From: Fusobacteria bacterium ZRK30
GTDB taxonomy: Bacteria > Fusobacteriota > Fusobacteriia > Fusobacteriales > Fusobacteriaceae
DNA length: 64,000 bases
NCBI GenBank assembly: GCA_024628785.1
Contig: CP102404.1
Span: forward strand, 248,001-312,000
Reading direction: 5' to 3'
Made by a program: the position numbers and the translations under genes. Position 1 is the first letter of the stretch. Each line of letters starts with the position of its first letter. The notes under the pieces were generated by a model. It ran no database searches. It was not told where the DNA came from and worked only from the letters and a program-made list of their open reading frames with translations. Of the stretch, positions 42,061 to 51,285 are shown piece by piece.

Positions 42061-42196
42061 ATGTTCCTCCTATTAAATCTAATTTTTTCAGTATAACATG
42101 AAAATGTAAGTTTAACAAAAATTGTTTTCTATCATTTATGTTATTTTTGTGGTATAATTAGTAACCATATAATTTAATTTAACACTGGGAGGCAAG

Positions 42197-42838
42197 ATGA
42201 AAAAATTAGTATTATTTATATCTGTTTTTCTCGTTTACAGTCTAAGTTTCAGCACTCTTATCGATAAGAACCTATATAAAAAATTAGATACACCAAGATT
42301 GGATAAAAAAGTTTTAAACAGAGCCCTTGAAGGATTATCGGAGATTGATATAAAGAATAAAGAAGTTATAACAATCATTGACTATACAAAATCAGCCAAT
42401 GAAAAAAGATTGTTTGTTATCGACCTGAAGAAAGAAAAAATTATTTTCGATACCTATGTTTCCCACGGAAAAAATACCGGAGGGGAATTTGCCAAAAATT
42501 TTTCAAACAATATAGATTCCCTTCAAAGTTCAGTTGGATTTTTCAAAACTTCCAATACTTATATGGGTTCTAACGGATATTCTATGAGATTAGATGGGTT
42601 AGAAAAAGGTATCAATGACAATGCCAGGGAAAGAAATATAGTTATTCATGGGGCAAAATATGCTACAGAATCATTTATAAATAAAAATGGAAGATTGGGG
42701 AGAAGCTGGGGATGTCCGGCTGTCCCTCTAGATCTAAGTAAAGACCTGATCAACAGTATCAAAGGTGGAAGTATTGTTTATATCAATGGGGATTTAAACA
42801 ATTATCAGAAAAAAACAAAGTTCTATATGAACTTCTAA
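42197..42838 (+). CDS. L,D-transpeptidase catalytic-domain (YkuD_2) protein
   Basis: 213 residues. Signal peptide MKKLVLFISVFLVYSLSFS, then a catalytic region with VIDYTKSANEKRLFVIDL, FDTYVSHGKNTGG, the His motif IVIHGAKYA and the Cys motif GRSWGCPAVP. These are the family catalytic His and Cys. It acts on peptidoglycan in the periplasm. GGGAGG precedes the ATG. Single gene with its own terminator. Confidence 0.92.
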   Translation: MKKLVLFISVFLVYSLSFSTLIDKNLYKKLDTPRLDKKVLNRALEGLSEIDIKNKEVITIIDYTKSANEKRLFVIDLKKEKIIFDTYVSHGKNTGGEFAKNFSNNIDSLQSSVGFFKTSNTYMGSNGYSMRLDGLEKGINDNARERNIVIHGAKYATESFINKNGRLGRSWGCPAVPLDLSKDLINSIKGGSIVYINGDLNNYQKKTKFYMNF

Positions 42839-42864
42839 AGTTATACAAAGCTATATATTAAATT

Positions 42865-42894
42865 AAAAAGGAGCTGTAACTACAGCTCCTTTTT
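42865..42894. terminator. Bidirectional terminator between YkuD_2 gene and pulA
   Basis: AAAAAGGAGCTGTA and TACAGCTCCTTTTT form a 14-bp stem; convergent gene ends flank it. Confidence 0.9.
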
Positions 42895-42899
42895 AATTT

Positions 42900-44975
42900 C
42901 TATTCCCTAACTCCTAAAACTACCGTTGTATTTCCTGTAATTGTTAACGAACCTTCTTTTACTACTATCTCCGTATCTTTTATTGGAATAATACCGGCAT
43001 TTTCTGAGTCTACTAAGATATCCATACCTTTAAAAAATTCCTCGTCTTTTAAATTTAAAACCTCAAAGGAAGCGTTGTGTACAACTAAAAATTTACTATA
43101 TGGGATCCTTTCTACTCCTGGTCTATAGTTATATTCTATTCTATTGTCCAGGGTATAGGCTATTACCCTATAGGCATTAAAATCATCTACCAATATAAAC
43201 TTCAATCCTTTTTTTATATTTTCCGAGGTTGAATACCTAAAGGCATTAACATATCTTCTTAGTTTTATTAAACCGGCACAATAATTATAGAGTCCTTTAA
43301 AGAGATGATTCTCCTTCCTTTCCCACCTGATCTTGTTGACAAAATCAGAGGAGGAGTAACTGTTTTCATGGTAGTGGGTTATATTTCCGATATCATCATC
43401 AAAATTTATAAATTCCGATGTATGTGCTCTATCTGATTCTGGATCTTTTGGCTGGTGTCTGGCTCCTAGGGGCTTTGTCAGACCGATCTCTGTTCCACCT
43501 TGAATGATTATCTTCCCCTGGGAGGTAAAAAGCATTCCCAGACTGAATTTAGACAGATGTATCCTTTCTTTCATAGTTCCATTATAGGATAAATTTATCT
43601 TATCCCAAAGGGTAAAACCGTCGTGAATTGAAAGATACTGCAAAGTTTCATTGGGAGAATAGGCAAACCTATGATAGAGATCTATACTTACCGATTTATC
43701 ATAATAATCTATTATATTTCCAATAATTCCAGCTCTGCATATATCTGTAAAATCATAATTCCCCTGAACAAATCCCTTTTCATGAATCTTTCCCAAGTAG
43801 GAGTCTCTGGTACTGTCATTAAAGACAGCTAAATTTATCCTATGGGGATAGTTGGCTATATGTCCCTTTACAGGAGCTTCATTAACAGGAAGATCTGTAA
43901 AGTTCCAAGCTTCACCCTGCAATATTATATTATCTCCTACAGCTTTTCTAATCTCTATCATAGTCTCTATATCCATAAAGCCCATAAGGTCAAACCTAAA
44001 TCCATCTATCCCATATTCATCTATAAAAAATTTTATTGAATCAATAATTAATTTTCTTACCATGGGATTCCGGCTTTCCAAAGTCGGTCCTGCTCCTGTT
44101 CCTCCAGAGATACTTTCACCAAACATACGATAATAAGATCCCGGTGTTAAATTTTCAAATATATCCCAATTATAGGTATGGTTATAAACTACATCCATGA
44201 TAACTCCAATTCCATTTTCATGGAGTTTATTCACCAAATTTCGTAGTTCTTTGATTCGGCCATATGGATTTTCTGCATCTGCAGCTAACCACCCTTCAGG
44301 TGTAAAGTAATTGTGGGGGTCATATCCCCAATTATACGATGATCCCAGTTCATTATATTTTTTATTTCCTTCATCTACAGTAAAATAATTTTGTATAGGT
44401 AAAAATTGAACATGGGTGACTCCTAACTCCTTCAGGTGTTCTATCCCTTTGTCATATTCATAAAAAGCCTTAAAAGTTCCTGCATCTTCCATCCCTATAC
44501 CTATGGTAAAATCCCTTATATGGATCTCGTAGGCTACCATATCTGTAGGAGACCCCAGGTTCGACATTCCAATACTAGTCGGCTTCTCTCCTGCTTCCTC
44601 TGAGTCCATAGATACTATGGCTCCTCTCCCTATATTATCTATATCTTCATCTGGTACAAAACTTGCCATGGACTTGGCATAGGGATCCAAAGCATATTTT
44701 ACAGATCCGTCCAGGTGTTCCACTTTAAAGTCATAAAAAAATTTATCCAAATTTAAATAACCGGTTTCTGTTTCCTTTAAAATAATACTCCAGACATCAT
44801 CCTCTAATTTAGCCATATTTTTAGAAAAAATAAGTCTTTGGGGATCATTTTTAGAATATAAATTCAAGAGAACATTTTTTATGTTAGGAGCCCAAACCTT
44901 TATTTTTGTGGTTCCATCTTCTTTAAAAGTAACTCCTAAATCATCACCTTTATATAAAAATTTTCTTAGATCCAT
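42900..44975 (-). CDS. pulA: Type I pullulanase
   Basis: 691 residues: an N-terminal CBM48-like domain (about 1-110) and a GH13 barrel. The type I signature YNWGYDP is present, followed by GVIMDVVYNHT, GFRFDLMGF (nucleophile Asp), ILQGEAW (acid/base Glu) and LSIHDGFTLWD. No signal peptide, so it is an intracellular debranching enzyme for glycogen or maltodextrins, cleaving alpha-1,6 bonds. Single-gene unit. Confidence 0.93.
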   Translation of the reverse strand: MDLRKFLYKGDDLGVTFKEDGTTKIKVWAPNIKNVLLNLYSKNDPQRLIFSKNMAKLEDDVWSIILKETETGYLNLDKFFYDFKVEHLDGSVKYALDPYAKSMASFVPDEDIDNIGRGAIVSMDSEEAGEKPTSIGMSNLGSPTDMVAYEIHIRDFTIGIGMEDAGTFKAFYEYDKGIEHLKELGVTHVQFLPIQNYFTVDEGNKKYNELGSSYNWGYDPHNYFTPEGWLAADAENPYGRIKELRNLVNKLHENGIGVIMDVVYNHTYNWDIFENLTPGSYYRMFGESISGGTGAGPTLESRNPMVRKLIIDSIKFFIDEYGIDGFRFDLMGFMDIETMIEIRKAVGDNIILQGEAWNFTDLPVNEAPVKGHIANYPHRINLAVFNDSTRDSYLGKIHEKGFVQGNYDFTDICRAGIIGNIIDYYDKSVSIDLYHRFAYSPNETLQYLSIHDGFTLWDKINLSYNGTMKERIHLSKFSLGMLFTSQGKIIIQGGTEIGLTKPLGARHQPKDPESDRAHTSEFINFDDDIGNITHYHENSYSSSDFVNKIRWERKENHLFKGLYNYCAGLIKLRRYVNAFRYSTSENIKKGLKFILVDDFNAYRVIAYTLDNRIEYNYRPGVERIPYSKFLVVHNASFEVLNLKDEEFFKGMDILVDSENAGIIPIKDTEIVVKEGSLTITGNTTVVLGVRE

Positions 44976-45007
44976 ATTCTGCCTCCTAATTTTTTAACAA
45001 TTTATAC

Positions 45008-45042
45008 AAAAGAAGCCAGTTTAAGAAACTGACTTCTTTTTT
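45008..45042. terminator. Bidirectional terminator after nfnAB fusion
   Basis: AAAAGAAGCCAGTTT pairs with AAACTGACTTCTTTT (one mismatch), with flanking A/T runs. Confidence 0.8.
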
Positions 45043-45065
45043 GTACTATAATTTATTCTAAAGAA

Positions 45066-47306
45066 TTAATTTTTTCCTTTAATATATTCATCTATTTCAT
45101 GGGCAGCATCTTTTCCTGCTCCCATAGCCAAGATTACTGTAGCAGCACCTGTTACGATGTCTCCTCCAGCGAAAACTCCTTCTCTAGAAGTTGCAGTTTC
45201 CTTATTTTCCATAGTTTGGATTGTGTTCCATCTAGTTAACTCAAGATCCTTAGTTGTTCCTGTTACTAGATCATTTGGCATAGTTCCGATTGACATGATA
45301 ACTGTGTCAGCTTCGATAACGAATTCAGATCCTTCAATTGCTTGTGGTCTTCTTCTTCCACTTTCATCAGCTTCTCCTAATTCCATCTTAACACATTTTA
45401 ATCCAGTTACTTGTCCAGTTTCGTCAGCTATTACTGCAACCGGGTTAGTTAATAAGTTGAATTGGATTCCCTCTTCCATTGCATGTTCTACTTCTTCATG
45501 TCTAGCAGGGATCTCTTCTTCACTTCTTCTATAAACAATATGAGCTTCAGCTCCTAATCTCTTAGCAACTCTGGCTGCGTCCATAGATACGTTTCCTGCT
45601 CCTACTACAGCTACTTTTTTACCGATAGTTGTTGGAGTATGGTAACCTTCCTTATTTCCACCCATTAAGTTTACTCTAGTTAAAAATTCGTTAGCTGATA
45701 AAACTCCTACTGAGTTTTCTCCAGGAATTCCCATGAATCTAGGTAATCCTGCTCCACTTCCGATAAATACAGCATCGTATCCTTCATCTAATAATTCATC
45801 TACAGTAGTTGTCTTTCCTACTACTACGTTTGTATGGAAATCTACTCCTAATTTTTGGATTCTTCCAATTTCACCATTTACGATATCTTTTGGTAATCTA
45901 AATCCTGGAATACCATAAGTTAATACTCCACCTAATTTATGTAATGATTCAAATACATCTATTTCATATCCTAAAGTAGCTAATTCTGCTGCTGCTGCTA
46001 ATCCTGCAGGTCCACTTCCGATTACTCCTACTTTTTTACCATTTTTAGGTGTAGAACTTACTTCAAGATGCTTTAAACTCCAGTCTCCAACAAATCTTTC
46101 TAAAAGTCCGATTGCTACTGGTTCACTCTTTATACCAACTATACAAGATCCTTCACACTGCTTCTCTTGAGGACATACTCTTCCACATACAGATGCTAAT
46201 TTTGTATATTTAGCTAAAACTTCCGCTGATTTTCCAACTTCTACATTCTTTAATTCACTAATAAATCCTGGAATATCAATTCCTACAGGACATGCTGACA
46301 CACATCTAGGGTTTTTACACACTAAACATCTTTTAGCTTCTCTTACTGCTTCATCTAAAGTAAGACCTAAATTAACTTCATCAAAACACTTACTTCTAGA
46401 TGTTGCCTCTAACATTCTTGGATGAGCTCTTTTCTTTGGATCTGTTACTTCTTCATGGTCGATAGGACAATTTTTATTTTCACCATGCTCTAATTTATTT
46501 TCTTTTTTCATTCTAAGTCTGTTTTGTGCTTCATCGTAGTCTACTTTATGACCGTCAAATTCAGGACCGTCTACACAGGCAAACTTTACTTCACCATCGA
46601 TAACAACTCTACAAGCTCCACACATTCCTGTTCCATCTACCATCAATGGATTTAAACTTACTGTAGTTGGTATATTTAATTCTTTTGTTAATAGTGCTAC
46701 AAATTTCATCATGATCATAGGTCCAATAGCTACTACATGATCATATTTTTTATTTTCAGCTACTAATTTAGAAAGCATATCTGTTACTCTACCATGAAGT
46801 CCTTGAGAACCATCATCTGTACATACATATACATTTGGTGTTAAAGCTCTAAATTCATTTTCTAAGATAACATAATCTTTATTTCTAGCTCCAATTATAA
46901 CATCTACTTCTATTCCTTGTTCTGCAAACCATTTAACCTGTGGGTATACTGGTGCTGTTCCAACTCCTCCAGCTATAAAAACGATCTTTTGTTTTTTTAA
47001 TTCTTCTATATCTTCATGAACAAATTCACTCATCTGTCCTAAAGGTCCAACTACATCTTGAAAATGATCTCCCACTTCAAGAGCTGCCATATCTTCAGTA
47101 CTCTTTCCAACGATTTGATAGATTATAGTTATAGTTTCATATTTTCTATCATAGTCACATACAGTTAAAGGAATTCTTTCACCGAATTCATCTACCTTTA
47201 CTATTAAAAATTCTCCTGGCATAGCTTTTTTAGCTAACTTAGGAGCTTTAATATCCATAAGTACAATATTTTCTGACAAATACTCTTTTTTCATTATTTC
47301 AAACAT
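45066..47306 (-). CDS. nfnAB: Fused NfnA-NfnB (electron-bifurcating ferredoxin:NADP oxidoreductase)
   Basis: 746 residues made of two normally separate subunits. Residues 1-275 are NfnA/SudB: an FAD/NAD(P) reductase ending in the [2Fe-2S] motif DGTGMCGACRVVIDGEVKFACVDG. A short charged linker leads to NfnB/SudA (about 300-746): [4Fe-4S] clusters CLVCKNPRCVSACP and CGRVCPQEKQCEGSC, then IGSGPAGLAAAAEL and VVGAGNVSMDAARVAKRLG Rossmann motifs. The enzyme couples NADH and ferredoxin to NADP+. Fusion is seen in a few anaerobes and assures a 1:1 ratio. The annotation as gltA-type glutamate synthase small subunit is the usual alternative for the C-terminal half. Confidence 0.92.
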   Translation of the reverse strand: MFEIMKKEYLSENIVLMDIKAPKLAKKAMPGEFLIVKVDEFGERIPLTVCDYDRKYETITIIYQIVGKSTEDMAALEVGDHFQDVVGPLGQMSEFVHEDIEELKKQKIVFIAGGVGTAPVYPQVKWFAEQGIEVDVIIGARNKDYVILENEFRALTPNVYVCTDDGSQGLHGRVTDMLSKLVAENKKYDHVVAIGPMIMMKFVALLTKELNIPTTVSLNPLMVDGTGMCGACRVVIDGEVKFACVDGPEFDGHKVDYDEAQNRLRMKKENKLEHGENKNCPIDHEEVTDPKKRAHPRMLEATSRSKCFDEVNLGLTLDEAVREAKRCLVCKNPRCVSACPVGIDIPGFISELKNVEVGKSAEVLAKYTKLASVCGRVCPQEKQCEGSCIVGIKSEPVAIGLLERFVGDWSLKHLEVSSTPKNGKKVGVIGSGPAGLAAAAELATLGYEIDVFESLHKLGGVLTYGIPGFRLPKDIVNGEIGRIQKLGVDFHTNVVVGKTTTVDELLDEGYDAVFIGSGAGLPRFMGIPGENSVGVLSANEFLTRVNLMGGNKEGYHTPTTIGKKVAVVGAGNVSMDAARVAKRLGAEAHIVYRRSEEEIPARHEEVEHAMEEGIQFNLLTNPVAVIADETGQVTGLKCVKMELGEADESGRRRPQAIEGSEFVIEADTVIMSIGTMPNDLVTGTTKDLELTRWNTIQTMENKETATSREGVFAGGDIVTGAATVILAMGAGKDAAHEIDEYIKGKN

Positions 47307-47747
47307 GATTTACCTCCAAATTATTATTAAAAATACCTTTATTTAATTTTTTTATCTAATTTAATTTATTTATAAGCTGTTTTTAAGCTTGTTTTTACTA
47401 GGCTTTCTAATATTTTCACATACTTCTCGATTCTAATCGCGATTATTAAAAAATATTTCACATTTTGATAATAGCACATTTCGCATTGAATTCCAAACGT
47501 TTTTTATAAAAACAGTTCGTTTTTTCAAAAAAAAACTCTATTAATCCTTATTTATTAAAAAAAATTTATCATAATTTATATCTTCTTTACATTATACTCA
47601 TAAAGTTTCTCAACCTCAAAGCAATTTATTTTATGTCATAAATTTTCTTTCCAACAATCATTAATTATGTTATTATATTACCAATACTTTCAAGGAATTT
47701 TCCTCTTTTTGTATTTTAAAATTTAAAAATAAAAGTAGGTGTTATAT
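47307..47747. other. Intergenic region upstream of nfnAB
   Basis: 440 bp of very AT-rich sequence holding the nfnAB promoter on the minus strand and that of the small membrane protein on the plus strand. I see no strong dyad or hairpin and no gene. Confidence 0.5.
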
Positions 47748-47942
47748 ATGAAAACTCAAGAACAATATGAAGAACAAATTATTAAATCATTGAATAAAGT
47801 TCCTTTTGAGATGAAGAAAATTAAATTTATCCTTTTTTTGGCTAAACATATAAATAAATTAAAAAGAAGTAAATCAACAATATTAAAAATACTGATCTTA
47901 CTTTACAGTATTGTAGTATCCCTTCTCTATTTTTTTAAATAG
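47748..47942 (+). CDS. Small basic membrane protein, hypothetical
   Basis: 64 residues, not recognised. A charged amphipathic N-terminus (KTQEQYEEQIIKSLNKVPFE) is followed by a basic segment and a single C-terminal hydrophobic helix (ILKILILLYSIVVSLLYFF). GTG 47739 overlaps the ribosome site, so ATG 47748 is used. It ends just before a strong terminator. It could be a tail-anchored regulator or structural peptide; no role can be assigned. Confidence 0.55.
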   Translation: MKTQEQYEEQIIKSLNKVPFEMKKIKFILFLAKHINKLKRSKSTILKILILLYSIVVSLLYFFK

Positions 47943-47999
47943 GTCTGTAAAACTCTATTTATTTTTATTTCCTAAACTGTCAAATTAAACACAACATAA

Positions 48000-48033
48000 A
48001 AAAGCTCCCTAGAACTTTCCTAGGGAGCTTTTT
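48000..48033 (+). terminator. Terminator of small membrane protein gene
   Basis: AAAGCTCCCTAG pairs with CTAGGGAGCTTT around AACTTTC, followed by T run. Confidence 0.88.
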
Positions 48034-48207
48034 CTAATTTAAACATTTCTTTGGTCCGTTATTAATATTTTATACCGCCATGTGTAAAGGGTAATATAAA
48101 ATTGACCCTTTTGAGATAAAAAAGGCAGCTAATTATTGACCCACCCTAATATTACTCTGTACAATCTTTTTAAAGAGATGTACAGGAGGTTTGAGGTGGC
48201 AATTCAT

Positions 48208-49566
48208 ATGGATACATATAAAAAAATTAGACGACTTCATCTAGTTGAAGGGGTTTCTATTAGAAAAATTTCTAGAGATCTTCATATTTCTAGAAACACT
48301 GTTAGAAAGTATATTAATGGAGATACAATTCCTGGAGAAAAAAAGTTTTCTTCTCGAGGAAAACAAGTTATGACTAGAGAAGTCTTAGACTTTATTGAAG
48401 CTTGTATTTTTGAAGACAACGAGCATACTCATTCAAAACAGAGGCACACTGCTAATAGGGTTTGGGTTAGACTCAAAGAAGAGGTTGGGTTTCTTGGTTC
48501 ATATTCTTCTGTTAAGGTTGCATTTAGAGAATTAAAAGGTAAAACAAAAGAGGTTTTTCTACCACTTACCTTTAATCCTGCGGAAGCTATGCAAATTGAT
48601 TTTGGTTCAGCGCATATCTTTCTCAATGATGAAAAGCAGGAAATAAAATATTTTTGTGCTCGGTTAGCATATAGCGCTCATATCTTTACTAAGGCCTACT
48701 TCGCAGAAAGAGAAGAATGTTTTTTAGATGGGATCATCTCTGCTTTTGAATATTTTGGTGGTGTTCCTAGAGAAGTTCTCTTTGATAATGCCAGAGTTGC
48801 TGTATCAGAAGGCTATGGAAAACATGTAACTAAAATAACTAAAGGGTATGAAACTCTCGTTGCTCATTATGCTTTTAAACCTAAATTTTGCAATGTTAGA
48901 AGTGGAAATGAAAAAGGTTTGGTTGAAAATTTAGTAGGACTTATCAGAAGAAATACTATGGTTCCTATCCCTAGAGTTAAAAGTTTGAATGAGTTAAATA
49001 TCAAAATAAAAAAGGCTTGTGATAACTACTTAGAAAATCATAAAGTTGGCGGTGAAAGCTTAAGTGTTAAACAAAAATTCCAGATTGAAGCTAATAACCT
49101 TTTAGAGCTTCCTAGCCATTCACTAGATATTTCTAAAAGAGACTATAAAAGAGTCACTAAGTTTTCAACTGTAACTTTTGAAACTAATAAATATTCATTA
49201 CCCTGTGAATTAGTAGGAACTGAGGTGATTTTAAAAACTGGTCATTCAGAAATACAATTTCTTCATAAAGGTAAAGTTGTTGCAATTCACCAGAGAATAT
49301 TTAAAAAAAATAAGCATAGTTATCAATTAATTCACTATCTTAAAGCTTTAGAAAGAAAACCGCGAGCTGTATTTAATGCTGATCCAGTTATACAAAATAT
49401 TCCTAAAGCAATTTTTGAAATGTATCACTCTAAAGGAGATTCAAAACTCTTTTTAGAATATCTAAGAGAAGAAGTCGGTCTTCCTAAAATCAACGACCAA
49501 ATAGAAGTTCAAAGAAATAATTTAGGTAAATATGATAACTTAATTTCCCAAGAGGTGATCCAATGA
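48208..49566 (+). CDS. istA: IS21 transposase IstA
   Basis: 452 residues: an N-terminal HTH (LVEGVSIRKISRDLHISRNTVRKYI), a DDE integrase core with MQIDFGSAHIF (first Asp), EVLFDNARVAV (second Asp) and SGNEKGLVENLVGLIRRN (Glu), and a C-terminal beta domain. ATG 48208 follows GAGGTGG; a longer TTG frame (48136) enters the terminal repeats and is rejected. The stop overlaps the istB ATG (ATGA). Confidence 0.94.
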   Translation: MDTYKKIRRLHLVEGVSIRKISRDLHISRNTVRKYINGDTIPGEKKFSSRGKQVMTREVLDFIEACIFEDNEHTHSKQRHTANRVWVRLKEEVGFLGSYSSVKVAFRELKGKTKEVFLPLTFNPAEAMQIDFGSAHIFLNDEKQEIKYFCARLAYSAHIFTKAYFAEREECFLDGIISAFEYFGGVPREVLFDNARVAVSEGYGKHVTKITKGYETLVAHYAFKPKFCNVRSGNEKGLVENLVGLIRRNTMVPIPRVKSLNELNIKIKKACDNYLENHKVGGESLSVKQKFQIEANNLLELPSHSLDISKRDYKRVTKFSTVTFETNKYSLPCELVGTEVILKTGHSEIQFLHKGKVVAIHQRIFKKNKHSYQLIHYLKALERKPRAVFNADPVIQNIPKAIFEMYHSKGDSKLFLEYLREEVGLPKINDQIEVQRNNLGKYDNLISQEVIQ

Positions 49567-50296
49567 GTGTAATTAGTGAAAAAATTAAACTTTTTTCCAA
49601 AGCTTTAAAACTATCTAGCTTCAAAGACTATCATGAGGTTCAGCGCCAAGCAATAAATTCAAAACAAGGATATGAAGAATTTCTGCTTACACTATTAGAA
49701 AAGGAAGTATTAACTAGACAAGACAATAAACTTTTCAGGTTAAAGCGCGGAGCTAAATTTCCCTTTGAAAAAACGCTAGAAGAGTTTGAAGTTAAACGTC
49801 TTAGCTATTTAAAACCTTCAGTAGTAGGCGAACTCTCCAGCTGTGAGTTTATCAAAAAAAAAAAGAAAATATAATAATGATAGGGAACCCAGGAACTGGA
49901 AAGACACATCTTTCTATAGCTCTAGGACTTAAAGCTTGCAACTGTGGACATAAGGTGTACTTTACTACAGCTGCTAACTTATCAAATAAATTAGTTGAAG
50001 CGCAAGAAAATAGTAATTTAGGGAGATTCTTAAGGCAATTAGCAAGATTAGATCTACTCATAATAGATGAGCTTTCCTACCTCTCCTTTAACAAACATCA
50101 ATCAGAACTCCTATTTCAAGTGATTTCAGAAAGAAGTGAGAGGGGAAGTATTATAATTTCTACTAATTTAGCATTTTCAGAGTGGGAAGAATTCTTCCCT
50201 GATACAATGTTAACAACAGCTTTAATAGATCGCGTAACATTTAGAGGACATATTTTAAACATGAATGGTGACTCTTACAGGGTCTCTGCGAAATAG
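49563..50296 (+). pseudogene. istB: IS21 ATPase IstB, split by a -1 frameshift at a poly-A tract
   Basis: IstB is the AAA+ helper of IS21. The first frame (49563-49874) gives the N-terminal ~100 residues; the second (from the frame at 49877) gives MIGNPGTGKTHLS (Walker A), LLIIDELSYL (Walker B) and the C-terminus. The junction is a run of 11 A at 49854-49864; a -1 slip there yields FIKKKKENIIMIGNPGTGKT, the expected sequence. Either a true inactivating indel, or slippage of polymerase or ribosome that keeps IstB functional. Homopolymer length should be verified. Confidence 0.88.
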
Positions 50297-50401
50297 GCAG
50301 GGTGGGTCACTTTTTAATTACCCTTAGGTGGGTCAAAAATTAACTGCCACATGGGTCAATTCTTGATTGACATTTACAGCCATGTTTATTTTTTTATCAA
50401 T

Positions 50402-51148
50402 TTATTTCTTAAATATATATTTAAGATGTTTCCCCCCTAATCCAATAATTGAATAAAGTTTTTTTGCTCCCTCTATAATTTTTAATTCTTCATATACTTC
50501 ATTTTTTTCAAGCTTTGCATAAGATTTCATATCAAACCTAGTGTGTGCATCACTTCCAAAGGTAGCTTTTAAATCATATTTTTCCCTTAGATCTCTGGCT
50601 CTTAAGTTTCTAACCTTATCTAAAGTATGATTGTATGTTTCTATAGAATCTACACTTTTTATTATTTCTTCCAGATATTTTTTATTTTTTATATAGTTTT
50701 TCTGTGCATATCCATTTAAATGAGGAAGAGAAGTGTGCGTTTTATATTTTTTCAAAACCTCTATATAATATTCCCAGGATTTATAGGATTTAGCCATCCT
50801 ATACCTATTTTTATAAGGTTCTAAATAAACTTTATAAAATTCCTCCAATTCCTTAGGGTTTTGAAAATAAGCTAATATCTCCATACCATCTTCACACCCT
50901 ATCTCTATTCCAGGTATAGAATTTATATTTTCTACTTCAAAGGATTTAATACTTTTTCTAATCTCATTATGATCTGTTATAGATATCAAATGATTTTTTT
51001 CTTCTAAAAAACTTTTTAAAAATTTTATATCTAAAAATCCATCTGAAGCTTTCGTATGTAAATGAAGGTCGTAGTAAACTCCATCATACTGTCCATCTAA
51101 TATAATTTTACTTTTAAAAAACTCATCTAATTTATCAAATTCAATCAT
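50402..51148 (-). CDS. PHP-domain metal-dependent phosphoesterase
   Basis: 248 residues with the PHP metal ligands DLHLHTKASDG, ISITDHNEI, IPGIEIGCEDGMEIL and FGSDAHTRFDM. Members hydrolyse phosphoesters such as 3',5'-nucleoside bisphosphates or histidinol phosphate; the substrate here cannot be fixed. It begins 128 bp from the trmN6-like gene, and the spacer contains a perfect 63-nt palindrome. Insertion of the IS21 element lies just downstream. Confidence 0.9.
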   Translation of the reverse strand: MIEFDKLDEFFKSKIILDGQYDGVYYDLHLHTKASDGFLDIKFLKSFLEEKNHLISITDHNEIRKSIKSFEVENINSIPGIEIGCEDGMEILAYFQNPKELEEFYKVYLEPYKNRYRMAKSYKSWEYYIEVLKKYKTHTSLPHLNGYAQKNYIKNKKYLEEIIKSVDSIETYNHTLDKVRNLRARDLREKYDLKATFGSDAHTRFDMKSYAKLEKNEVYEELKIIEGAKKLYSIIGLGGKHLKYIFKK

Positions 51149-51222
51149 TAGTATCTCCCTCCTTTTTTTATAGTATACTCTGTAAAAATATAAAACTCAA
51201 AATCATTTGATTTTTTTCAAAG

Positions 51223-51285
51223 AAAAATATAACAAATAAGGGATGATAAAGTTTAACTTTATCATCCCTTATTTGTTATATTTTT
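51223..51285. repeat. Perfect 63-nt palindrome made of two inverted iterons
   Basis: 31-bp arms around a single T at 51254; each arm contains TTTATCATCCCTTATTTGTT, an iteron-like sequence of the family beside rep. It overlaps the last codons of the trmN6-like gene and precedes the PHP gene. It may terminate transcription, bind Rep or both. Confidence 0.85.

Larger units (their letters stand above)
48083..50378 (+). mobile_element. IS21-family insertion sequence
   Basis: 2,296 bp. Ends are TGTAAA...TTTACA; the 26-bp terminal inverted repeats match at about 20 positions, sharing TGTAAA and AATTGACCC. A second pair of inverted motifs (GGCAG-TAATT-TTGACCCACC) lies inside each end, as usual for IS21. 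The 6-bp GCCATG is directly repeated on both sides (48077-48082, 50379-50384), a target-site duplication showing recent insertion. It carries istA and a frameshifted istB. Confidence 0.92.

Noticed and set aside
48136-48207. N-terminal extension of IstA from TTG 48136
   Set aside because: It starts inside the IS end repeats, and a better ribosome site precedes ATG 48208.
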